Part shown: piece by piece, positions 1 through 12,300 of the stretch
Layout of the letters: each line of letters opens with the position of its first letter
Numbering within the stretch: position 1 is the first letter of the stretch
DNA from: Phoronis ovalis
Lineage: Eukaryota > Phoronida > Phoronidae
Direction: 5' to 3'
Assembly (NCBI GenBank): GCA_028565635.1
Contig: JAOXYB010030323.1
Coordinates: 1 to 14,829, forward strand
Length of the DNA stretch: 14,829 bases
Program-made: the position numbers and the translations under genes
The notes under the pieces: generated by a model
Seen by the model: only the letters and a program-made list of their open reading frames with translations
Databases searched by the model: none
What the model was told of the DNA's origin: nothing

Positions 1-200
1 ATCTCTCCAACATTCAACATTCTCAGCTGGGGGTACACTCTCGGAGTTGTTTACAACTCACCGAATGTCTAGTTTGACTTTAGTTTGTTCTCTTGCAGCA
101 CAAACAAGCAAATATGATTAAGTAAATTTTATTCTGTTACAAAAAATACGATACTGTCCTGTCATGTTACTGTACATTTATTGCCAGTCATTGATTTCAG
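1..200 (+). other. TLN: 3' end of an upstream talin intron
   Basis: No stretch here matches the residues that precede exon 1 in talin. It ends in a usable acceptor (TTGATTTCAG, 191-200). The intron is phase 2, because exon 1 opens with the third base of a codon, probably the Glu of the conserved Leu-Glu-Leu-Lys run. Nothing else is recognisable. Confidence 0.8.
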
Positions 201-369
201 ATTAAAAGAGTTTTTACCAAAAGAATACATGAAACAAAAGGGTATAGAAAAGAAGATTTTTCTAGAGCACAAGAAAATGGCTGCATTTGCAGAAATTGAT
301 GCTAAGGCAAAATACACCCAACTTTGTAGATCACTCAAAACATATGGTATCACTTTCTTTTTAGTTAAG
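201..369 (+). CDS. TLN: Talin exon 1: C-terminal part of FERM F2
   Basis: Carries one base plus 56 codons and begins LKEFLPKEYMKQKG. It matches human residues about 262-316 of F2 with one extra residue. F2 orients the head on acidic membrane. The lysines equal to human K272 and K274 are present (232-234 and 238-240), and R277 is replaced by Lys within a KK pair. The exon ends RSLKTYGITFFLVK, a strongly conserved strand. Donor GTAAGT at 370; phase 0. Confidence 0.95.
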
Positions 370-3300
370 GTAAGTAAATGGTTAATTTCTGTGGAGTTAA
401 AATAACTGTCATTCCATTAGAAATTTTCAGGGTGGAGAAGACCCGAAGAAAGAAAAAATCAATTATAGAGGTCTTATAAAGTTATAATTACAGGGGAAGG
501 GAGTAGTAGTATTGTTGTGAATGACGAGTTAATTTTAATCTGGAAGACGAAGGTAAAGATAGTTTTGAACTACTAGGGTAAGGGGGAAGTCGATAAAAAT
601 TTCAGAATCCCTTTCTGACGAAGTTGATGAAAGAACGGCTAATGATTCTCAGGTACAGAATCAAAAAAAAAATGCCAAGTTGTGTTTTTTCTGGAGAAGT
701 TTCAAGGCATACTTTACATACATGTATGCGTGAAATGTTTTGTGTTTCTCTGTAGAATGAACATCGTATATGTAGACATACCACTGAGACCTCCAACCCC
801 AGGGTGAACAATTAAACTGTCTCTATTCTTATGAATGAGTAAAATGATTCAGTTTTAAGATGTAGAAATTATTTAAGGAATTAAAATGGCGTGTACAGAA
901 CCAGAATAAGGGAAAGGTGTGCTGGTTATATTCCTGTTTTGTTTTTTTAGCGATTCTGCTATTTATTGTAACAAATCACTTCAACAAGTTGGTATTTGCA
1001 GGAAAAAATGAAAGGTAAAAACAAGCTTACTCCACGATTGTTAGGTATTACAAAAGAAAGTGTTGTTCGTGTCGATGAAAAAACTAAAGAAATTTTAAAA
1101 ACATGGCTTCTGACTACGGTTCGACGTTGGGCTGCCTCTCCAAACAGTTTCACATTAGATTTTGGTGATTACTCAGATTCCTATTATTCTGTGCAGACCA
1201 CAGAAGGTGAACAGATTGCACAGCTAATATCTGGATATATTGACATTATTTTAAAAAAGGTGGGTACTGCATTATAAAACAACTGCATAAATTTAAATTC
1301 TACAGATATACATGTATGTATCGGATAACTTGTGTGAAATTTTTAGAATAACTACATTTTATGTGTAACATTTACAAACGATCAGTAAATTTTTTTTTCT
1401 AGGGTAATAACAATGTAACTTCATTAGTTCAAAAGGCATTTTTCCTAAATATTATGTTGATGAATCCTAGGAAGCATCTAACACAATAAAGTGTGATAAT
1501 AAATTATTTTCAGAAAAAAGCCAAAGATCATTTTGGCATTGAAGGTGATGAAGAATCAACCATGTTGGAAGATAGTGTATCACCAGCCAAGTATGTTTTC
1601 AACGTTTGTATTAGACTTTAAACACTTTTTATACATTTATATTACATGCAAAAATAAAGTTTCTGACAAAGTTTTGATAATTCGAAGGGAAATGTAATTA
1701 TTATCATATTTACATATAAAATGCAGATAGTATTCCTAGTTTGTTGTATCTTAAAGAAAGAGGGACAAAAACTCATCAGCTTTATGATAAAAGAAATTGT
1801 TGTTTTTAGGGCTACAATAATTCAACACCAGAGTTCCAATATTGGTCATGCCAGCTCTGGGTCAGTAGCATTACCAGCAGTATTACGTGCTGGAGGTCAA
1901 GGTCAAGCACAGTTCAGTACTGGATCCATGCAAAAGGCTCAGTACTCAAAGACGGAGAATCAGTTACATATGGCACATGCACCGCCTGCAGTAAGTAATT
2001 GGACATTCATACTCGTTATTGAAACTACGGGGTGTTTTGTCACACTCATTATGGAAACTACGGAGTGTTTTATCACGCTCATTATTGAAACTACGGGTTG
2101 TTTTATCACACTCATTATTGAAACTATGGGGCGTTTTATCAAAATTATTCTCACTGTGATTCTACATTTTCTCATATTTTTAGGGGAGAGTTTCGGTGCA
2201 CTTTATTTGAATGGGTCAAACATTTGAAAATAAGTTTGTTTTCTAAACATTCATGTGATCATGATGGTGTGTGAATCAACGGAATTAGATTCATGATTGC
2301 AAAAACATCTTTACTAGCATACACTTATAATATTTGTTCCAAGTTTTAATTGGGCTTCAGTACAGGGATATCCAGTGCATAAATTCAATAACTGAGTGTT
2401 ATCTGCAAAAAGTAGTTCTCAAGGCGAGTCCTAATGTGAACTACATGGGTAGATTTAATAATGGCGTTCCAACTTACAGTGATATCGATGTGGAATTAGT
2501 AGTCAAAATATTTCTCTCGTTTTAGGGACAGAACCCGCAGTTGCATGGTCTGAGTCAATCCCAGAGAGCATTATATGGCAATATCAATGCTGCTATGACC
2601 GGTATTCAGTCAGCACAGGGAGAACTGGCCCAGAGAGCTAATCTTCCGCCTCTAGGATCAGATGCGGTGAGAAAACTTCACACAAAGCACATACCTGGCC
2701 AGGGACTGCTTATTGGACCTTTCTACACTCATCTTGTAGAAATAATTAATAATTTATTTAATGGTGGATTTAAAATTCAACTTTAATAGTTAGAGAACAC
2801 AGATCAATTTTTTCCATGAAAATTAAATATAACTAAACTTGATATTAAGCTTTTTATGTGTTACAATATAAAAGTAATATAATAGGTAATGTTTTACGAT
2901 GGACAATATGAAACCAATTTTTTCAAATGTATTTACAGGCTTCGAATAAATGGCGAGCTAACACTTTGGACCTTTCACGTCAAAATGTCGGGGCTCAGTT
3001 GTCAGCCATGAATGCAGCTACAGCTCAGGTTGTAACCCTGACATCTGGGTCACCAGATGAAGTAGATTATACAGCTGTTGGATCTGCAGTGGCTACTATG
3101 TAAGTAGGCAGTAGAATTATTTGTTGTTTCAGTAAAGAAAATGCAACAGTTATTGTTATTTAAAATTTACAATTTATGCTTTTTGGAATTCATAAATATT
3201 ACTAATTCAAGCTTCAGTCATGAATTTTTTTTTATGTTTCTTGCAGCCATTCTAACTTGGGTGAAATGGTCAAAGATGTCAAAATGGTTGCTGCATTACA

Positions 3301-6300
3301 AGATAGCGAAGAAGATGGCAATAAACTGCTGGATGCTGCCCGTAGGTTAGCTGGTGCCTTTACTGACTTGTTAAACGCTGCCCAACCAGGCAGTAAAGAG
3401 GTATGTGAAATGTTTTGCTCAAAGAAGAGTTTTTTTTCTGCTGTTACAGAATACTAACCACAAGTCTATAAGTTGTACTATTTTCAGTATCGTTTTTTTA
3501 TTTCAGCCTCGTCAAAATCTGCTGACAGCAGCAAGTAAGATTGGTGAAGCCAGTCATGACATCATGCGAGGAATTGCTGATTCTAGAAATTCTGATGCCG
3601 ATAGAGCTTTTGAAGACGCACTTCTTGCATTGGCCAAGGCAGTTGCCAATGCTACTGCAGCTCTTGTCCTGAAAGCAAAAAATGTTGCTAGTAAATGTGA
3701 TGATCAGGCACTGCAGAATAAAGTCATACATTCTGCTACAAACTGTGCTCTGGCAACATCACAGCTTGTGGCATGTACAAAAGTTGTCGCTCCAACTATT
3801 CACAGTCCTGCTTGTCAGGAACAAGTGATAGAAGCTGCTAAACTAGTTGCTAAATCTGTAGAAGGCATAGTGGACACTGCACAGGTCAGTATAAATACTA
3901 GATTCTGTTATTAAATATATTCACTGTGAATGTCTTGCTGGTAGTTATTCAAAGTCAGTTGATAATATAATAATGTCCATAAAAGGTTATGCATGACGAA
4001 ATAAATTATACATCTCTAGATGTCCGTGTAACATGTGGAAAATTTTTAAACAAATTTGCAAAACGATTAGTAAATTTTGAAGCTTTTTGTACTGTGGCAG
4101 TTGAAAGTTTCTTGGCCTAATGTGTATATTTGTTTGTAGTCTGCGTGTAAGGATGAAGATTTACTGTCACAGCTTGGATCAGCTGCCACTGCCGTTACAA
4201 AAGCCCTCAATGACCTGCTCCAACACATAAAGAGAGGCTCGGGTGGAGGAGGTCCGGTGAGTTAATCGTGTTCTTTTCCCATAATGCTCTGGATAGGAAA
4301 GTAAATATTGCTGTATTTACTAGAGCCAGGTACTGGACACCGGTGGTTATTAGTTAGAATAGCGAAAAATAATTTGAAATGCTAATAATTGCCTAAGATC
4401 AAAATCTGGATTCTAATTTGCCTAATAACATTTTTTCTTCTGTTAGTAAATATTTGGAATTCAGCAAAATACTAAATATAAAATTCGTGTAGAAGAGTGT
4501 TCAGCTTTGCATTTTCAAAAACAAGTTTGGTTTTTCTAATTTCATTAATTAATAAGATCCTTTCAAGTTGGGAGTCTGAGATTTCAGTGTTAACCTGGCA
4601 TTCAAAATGCATTGAAAAATATCACTTTTCAAAAAAAATGAAAATGTGGCCTAATTTTTCCATGACTGTTCTGGATTGGAGCTGTAGTAAATGTTATGCA
4701 TCACCTCTGGCCCAGGTGTTCATTCGTCTGATTTGTCTTAATTATACACAGGGTGAAGGTCAACAAGAAGTAGCTGTGGGTGCCATTTTGACAGCCACCG
4801 ATCGTCTGTTTGGTAGCATGGGTGATGCCCCAGAGATGGTTAAACAAGCTAGAGTATTGGCACATGTACGTGTGAAGTTTCATTTCTATGACTGCTAAGT
4901 AATGACATATCAATTAGTGTACAGTTATATTTGCCCCAATTTACATGCAATTTTACATGGCACAATTTTCCTGTTCCATAGTTGTTGCACTGACATGTTC
5001 ATTAGTGAGGGAAAGGACAGTTTGTTCCTAAGGTTCTCAACATTGCTGTCAGCCTTCTTTGAAAACTATTATTTGTTTCATAGTGTTTCAGCTGTTAGTA
5101 CCCTTTGTAAGGTTTAGGTCTATATACAGACATGCACAAGTCTAAAGTGATTTTTTTTATACTGTCATTAATTTTTAGTCTGATAATTTTGCTTAAAATT
5201 GGCATTTTATTCACTACTTAACATTTTTTAAATTTAAAATGTTTGTTATCAAATCATATAAAACGGGTGAGGTTTTGTTATGAATTATTTCTTGTAGGCC
5301 ACATCACAACTGGTCAATGCTATCAAAGGCCAAGCTGAAAACCAGACAGACAGTGATTTACAAAAAAGGTTACTGGCTGCTGCCAAAACACTGGCTGATG
5401 CCACATCACGAATGGTTGAAGCTGCCAAGGTAAAGAATCAAATTACTACACTTGTTACTTGACATTTAAAGTTTTGAGTATTAGCATTGGTTTTATCCTA
5501 TTCGTTTCATATAGTAGTAAAAGAATATTGAACATGAAGAAATTATCAAAATAGTATTTTACCTCACTTGTACATATTTTCTAACTTTGATTTCTGCACA
5601 GTTTGAACATTTTGTATCTAAGTAAGTATAAGCTTTGAATATATCTCTTCTAAAATATCAATTGAAAGCTATGGTTTTAAAATGCCATCTTCAAATTAAG
5701 CAGTGCTACTGCATACATCAAACGAATCAGTAATTTCACAAGCTCATTTCATAGCTTTAAACTTTAGGGTTGTGCCAGTCACCCTGATGACCCAACCCAG
5801 CAGCAGAGTCTGAGAGAAGCTGCTGAAGCTCTGAGATCAGCAACCAGTGCTGCAGCTAATGACGCCCTGAAGAAAAAACTTATCAAAAGATTAGAAGTAA
5901 GTATATGCGTAATGTCACTCCGAGGTTCACAGTTGTTGAAATAAATGGAATTTTAATTTACTTTATTGTGTAAGCTCTTGCTCTATGTTAATTTTCTTAG
6001 CTTTAGTACAATTTTGTTACTTTGTGATTCTGTGGAATTAAAAAATGAAATTCGCATTAATCTTAACAACCTTTTAAGAAAAATATTTTTATTCTTATTG
6101 TATTGGCATATTGGATGACTGCTATATACATGTATTATTCTTACAGAGTGCTGCTAAGCAGACAGCTTCCTGTTCAACTCAACTTATCAATGCTGCCCAA
6201 GGTGCTGGACCTTCTAACAGGAATACTCAGTCACAACAAGCACTTATGTCACATGCAAAGGTAAAATTGAAAGATTTGTAATTAAATGATCAATTGCATA

Positions 6301-9300
6301 TTCACAAGTAACTCTTTCTGATGAGCGGATAAATTTCTTTTAACATAGATTTTTTGGCTAGTTAAGAGGATTAAAAACTATTCTTTTTAAATCTGATACA
6401 TTGGTTTAAATTTATTGCATGTTGAGATTTGTAGTTGTAAAATGAATTGGCGTATTTGTTCTGGTATATTTGTGACATCAATAGAAAAAAATAATTTAGG
6501 GAAAAATGTCCACTTTCTGGAAAGTGTTAGTGGTAAATATTAAATGTATTGGCATATTGTCACATTCATTCTTTAGATTGTAAGTGAGCAGATACCAAAG
6601 CTTGTTCAAGGCATAAGAGGTACACTAAATGACCCGGATAGTGCTGCTGCTCAACTAGCATTAATAGCTGCCTGTGAAGATCTCATTCAGGTAATTCATA
6701 CTGCTTACATGTTTTATAACTTGTCTAAAAGTTAACACTTAATGTTTCCAGATAGATTACACAGTTGTTTCTCTGATTTGTTTTACCTCAAAAACCAACC
6801 TCATCATCGATTAACATGAATGTTTCAAAAGGAAAGAGACTAGAGGCTGTCTCTATTGCACAGAAAACAGACTTCAATAAAAATGTTTAACATGCATCAT
6901 TTACTTAATTGTTAATTTTAGCCTGCTGGTAAATTGTCAGCATCTGCAAAAGCCTCAGTACCAACAGTGGGTGATCAGGCTGCGCAAATGAGTCTAACAA
7001 ATGCTGCCAAGAATTTAAGTGCTGCGCTGGCTGAACTGAGGACATCTGTCACCAAGGTAAATGTTTGTAAAATCAGGGATACTTTTAGTTGATGCTGTTT
7101 ATTTGCTTCGAATTGCGCTTTTGTCGACTGTTTGAACTTGCTATCACAAACCAAAGAAGTTGCGGTTTTGACCGCTTGGGTTATTTCCCATTCTTCTGCC
7201 AGTCATTTCGTTATGAAAATATGTAGCTCCTTCTTAAAATATGTCTTGTGGTCATTATCTATGATAATATGGTTATCATTTCAGGCAAAAGAGGCTTGTG
7301 GAACCTTGGAACTTGATGGTGCTTTAGATCAACTTAGAACTCTTGATCAAGAGCTTGTAGATATGAAATCATCGGCAGCACGAGGACAGCTGGTACCTCT
7401 CCCAGGAGAAACGGTGAGATGAAGACTCAGTTTCAGTACTAGTAATTTGGATAATGGGCTGGACATTATCATGTCAAGTGATGATGTTGCAAGAGATGAA
7501 AAGTTTAATTATCTAACATATAAAAGCTTTTCATTGATACAGCAAAGATGGACCTGTTCAATTTTAAAATTAATGCCAGATTGTTTGGGAGTGACCCTAT
7601 CACCTTGAACACTCTCCTGATGATTAACTATTAGTGCAACTAAATGGCATAAATGGTCACTTCCTTTTCCTTCTAGGAATCCTGCATTTTGGTCTGTTTG
7701 TTTGTTTTGTGATCAGAAATGAAATGTGCTTTAATGAAACAGTTACCTGTCTGGCAGTTGCGGTAGAAAACTTAAAACATGAATTGGTTTTACATTGTAG
7801 GCAGAGTCATCTTCCCTTCAGCTTGGAGCTATATCTAAGACAGTGGGATCGAATATGGCACAGCTATTGACAGCAGCTGCTCAGGTCAGTAAATAGTTAT
7901 GAAAACAAAACTTGGCAAATTACTTCCAACGTACTGGAGAGGGTCTTTTACCTGTGTATTGTGACTATTGATATACATTTGTATATGGCATTTCAGTAGC
8001 TCTGTTTTTGTAGGGTAATGAAAACTACACTGGTATTGCTGCTCGGGATACAGCGAATTCCCTGAAAGTTCTAGTTGGTGCTGTGAGGGGCGTGTCTGCC
8101 ACTACTAATGATAGGGAAGTCGCAAACAAACTTATTGATGCTGCTCGTGATGTGATGGATAAATCATCAAATCTGCTAGAAGAAGCAAGAAAAGCTGTCA
8201 AGAATCCTAACAATCCTGACAACCAAACAAGACTAGCACAGGTGAGGCAACTGTGCATTGAAAGGAAATAAACTGTACAGGTTACCTGAGATTATCTCAT
8301 TATCCACCAGTCTGTGATGTTCACGTGTATTTTTGAACGAAATAGCAGTAGAATTTGTGGGTTTGCGTTTTCATTTTTGAAAAAGAATTGTTGTGTAGGC
8401 TGCTGCCTGATGCTTATACTTGACTGCAACAAGTAATATGGAGATAAATTTGTGTATTGACATTTTCATGGGGCTAACTTAATATCAAATTAAAATTTAT
8501 TTATTAGACTTGAGCTCGAGGTAGAGATTCATTCTGTATTATTATCTCAAATTACTTGTTCTGTAGTTTTCAGAATAAACTTAGTTCATCATGATAACCA
8601 CCAATATTATTTTATTGTCACAGGTTGCAAAAGCTGTATCTCATGCATTGAACAACTGTGTAAACTGTCTCCCAGGACAGAGAGATTTAGATGCAACTAT
8701 TAAACAGATTGGTGAATCAGGAAGTTTGCTGTCATCGGGCAGGGTAATTAAGTCCATTTTTGAATTTTTAAAATGTGATTATACTTCATATATTCCTAGT
8801 TAATACATATTCGTACTTGCAGTATAGTTATAATATTACATTATTCGTGTTATGAAATTTGGTCCTTTGTATAAATGTTTGTAAAATGCTGTATGTCCCT
8901 GTTCAGAGTGTGCAATTTGTTTTACTCATGACATGTTCAGCATTGATAGGTTTATGAATATGATATTTCATAAGACAGTCCGTTAGTTTGAGGACAATTA
9001 TAACCTGATAAACATTATTATTTAATGATAATGTTGTTATAGTTCCCAACAACAAACAGATCTTATCAAGATGTCCAAGGCTCGCTGAACAATGCTGCCG
9101 TTGACTTGAACCAGTCTGTATCTGATCTCGTTACTGCATCTCGCGGAACACGGCAACAGCTAGCAGCATCTTCCACACAATATGGAAAATCGTATAAGCA
9201 TTTTGTGGATGAAGGTTTAACAATGGCTGGAGCTACTAAAGACCCAGAAGCTCAAACTCAGATTGTTGGTGGCTTGAAAAGTGTCTCCATGGTTTCCAGT

Positions 9301-12300
9301 AAACTCTTGTTAGCAGCTAAATCACTGTCCGCTGATCCCAATGCTCCAAACGCCAAGAACTTGCTATCACAGGCTGCAAGGTACGCTAGAATATCAGCGT
9401 TTTAGGATTGAATTGCCATTTAAATACATGAAAGCTTGCAGTTGTCTCTTAACTTAAAGATGTTGAGAAAAGATAGCAGGCTTTCTTATGCTTAAATTTA
9501 GATTTAAGTTTTGATTTACTTTTAAAATCAATCTGACATATTCAGATGAATGTTCAGACTGATACAATTCTACTTCTTTGCTTTGATAATTAAAAAAATT
9601 ATGTTAAACTTCACAATTGAATTATTGTAACCAGCCATTAGTCTAAGTTCTTGAAACGTCGTACCTAGCCTTGCACATGTGACAGGTATTCATATATTTC
9701 AATTGTATGTAACACAAAATATTTATCTCAGTGTGCAGTATGTTGAAACATTTATGTCTTAAAAGGTTTTGTTAAATTTTCTAGTGAAAACTAACTAGTA
9801 TCTGTCACTGCATGGTCTCTTCAGGTAAAAGGCTTTCTTTAGTAAAACTAAGTATTTCTTATAGAGCTGTGACAGAGAGTATTAATCACCTGATTAATAT
9901 TTGCACCACTGCTGCACCAGGACAAAAGGAGTGCGATGCTGCTCTCAGACAAATTCAAACTGTTAGTGGGTTACTGGATAATCCAAATGAACCAGTCAAT
10001 GACAACTCGTACTTTGAATGTCTAGATAGTGTCATGGATAAATCAAAGGTATGTTGTCAATTTAGTCGTACACTGATAATAAAAAATGCTGAATTAAAAT
10101 TAAATTGCATATGAATTGTCCCTTTGCCTATCAAGCTTATTCTGAGCTGGTCACAGTCTTTTTACTCTGATTTTTACTCTCCCTTGAAAGCAGCCCAATT
10201 ACACTATAGAAAGAAGTAGTAATATCTCAGGAAACTAAGAAAGAAATGCCAAAAAATCCTTAGAGCAAAACCTAGCATAGATTCTTTTCAGTGGAGGTAC
10301 TTTAACATTTGTTTATATGTTTCAGTCGCTTGGAGAGTCCATGACAGGCATCACAACTCACTCAAAGAAAGGCGAGCTTCATGACTTTTGTGATAGCGTC
10401 AAACTGTTTGCTGATTCTGTATGTGGTTTGACTGAAAGTGGAGCACAGGCAGCATATCTTGTTGGTATTGCCGATCAGGCATCAGAACCCGGCCGACCTG
10501 GGTTGGTTGACCAGTCACAGTTTGCTAGAGCCAATCAGGCTATTCAAATGGCGTGCCAGAATTTGACAAATCCAGCTAGCACCCAACAACAGGTATATGG
10601 TCATTATTTCACTATTTGTACATTGGCATATGTGTACTATACAGAGAATAAGTGCTTGTGGATGGCATTACAGGAAAAAAAATTCTAAAGCTTGTTATGT
10701 TTGATCTTGTTTGCTTTAATTCATTGTGGGGTAGGGATTAAAGTGTCACAACTGTATATCACATATCAAGTTTTTTCTGAAATTCCTGTTGATAACTATG
10801 TTGTTTCTTAATTCTCTTCCTTGGCTAATTTTATGCCTGTAAAAAATCTGCGAGAATGAAACTAAAATGCTGCAGTTCCATATCAAAGAAATTTGGTATG
10901 AAGTAGCGCATTGTTCTATTGTTTAATACTTACTCTTATATAAAACAAAGACCCTGCAACCTGACTTGTGGTATGAAGTTGAATAAAAGAAATAAATTTT
11001 TTTCACCACTTTATTCTCGAGTCCTAACAGTTTTCAACACTTCTTTGATTGCCAGTTATGTAGCTACTGTTGCTTCTGTTAATAAATAGTCACATTTTCT
11101 TTTGGTTCTAATCATGCTTCATAAAGCTTTGCTTTCTGTTACTGCTGCATAGGAATTTAGGCCTGTAGTAAGTACATTTATGTTGTACAGAATATTTATT
11201 AGACAATTTGTATTATTATATTAAATCTAAGAAAGATCTATTAAAGTAGAACATTCTGGAAATTGAGGTTCTAAACAAATATTAGTAGTAAAAGAATTAA
11301 TTAACTTAACTGTGTTTAGTTTACCTACTTATCTTGCTATGATTTGTGAAATGTATCATGTTACTGGAATATAAAGCTAATTTGATGTGTTGCTACTCAA
11401 ATCTAGGTTTTTACAATGTTTATTTGTTTCAGGTTTTGTCGGCTGCAACAATTGTTGCCAAGCATACATCTGCATTGTGTAATGTTTGCCGTGTAGCATC
11501 GTCTAAAACTAATAATCCTGTTGCCAAGAGACACTTTGTCCAGTCAGCTAAAGATGTGGCAAACAGTACAGCTAACCTTGTGAAAGCTATAAAGGTGATA
11601 TTTCCAGGAATTATTTGTTACCTATGCAAATAAAATTAAAAAAATGTAGTTACTGGTCAGAATTGTTGTTTGAATAATCGTGTCAAACCATTTTTCAGCT
11701 ACCAATATGAGTAAGTTATCTATCCATGTAAAATTGAATAAGAACTCGCTGTGGACAAAATGGGGTTGGTGAAATTTGTCCATGAAATTACATATTACTT
11801 TAACATATGTCACTACAAATACGTACAATGACTGTAAAATGAAACTGATGTACCATATATTTTACTAGAATGAATGAGAATGCATGTCTTGATAATGTAC
11901 CATATATTTTACTAGACTGAATTAGAATGCATGCCTTGGCAATTAACAAAATGCTAATTATTACCTTTCAGACTCTTGACAGCAACTTTACAGATGAAAA
12001 TCGACAGAAGTGCTCAGATGCAGCCAAGCCATTGATTGACGCTGTTGAGAAACTAACCGAATTTGCTTCATCCCCAGAATTTGCCAGCGTGCCTGCTAGG
12101 ATCAGTAAAGAGGCTCGTAGAGCTCAAGAACCAATTGTTTCAGCGGGTAAAGCTATGGTTGAAGGTGCTTCCAAGATGGTGTCTGCAGCTAAACAGTTGG
12201 CTGTACAACCTCAAGACCCAGCAACGTATCAGTTGTATTCCAGCCATTCTAAGAGATTATCTGATGCCATAAAGAAACTTGTATCATCTATAAAGTGAGC

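Noticed and set aside
602-811. Minus-strand small open frame in intron 1
   Set aside because: Short, Cys/Phe-rich and unlike any family I know; a chance frame in intron sequence.
1960-2175. Minus-strand open frame with a repeated Ser-Val-Val-Ser-Ile-Met motif
   Set aside because: It is the reverse reading of the 33-bp repeat, which is stop-free in one frame on each strand; no other coding evidence.
1721-2227. 168-residue open frame suggesting a separate small gene
   Set aside because: It is exon 4 read through both flanking introns and the 33-bp repeat; only 1810-1990 resembles talin, and consensus splice sites bound that part.
4497-4751. Possible extended or alternative exon before exon 10
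   Set aside because: The frame is open but the sequence lacks amphipathic-helix pattern and would insert unrelated residues into the R2-R3 hinge.
8663-8683. CxxC pair in exon 19 as a metal-binding site
   Set aside because: The same cysteine spacing sits within a conserved talin helix and no second pair is nearby.
11622-11828. Minus-strand hydrophobic open frame in intron 23
   Set aside because: Short, Phe/Ile/Leu-rich from AT-rich DNA, no recognisable domain.
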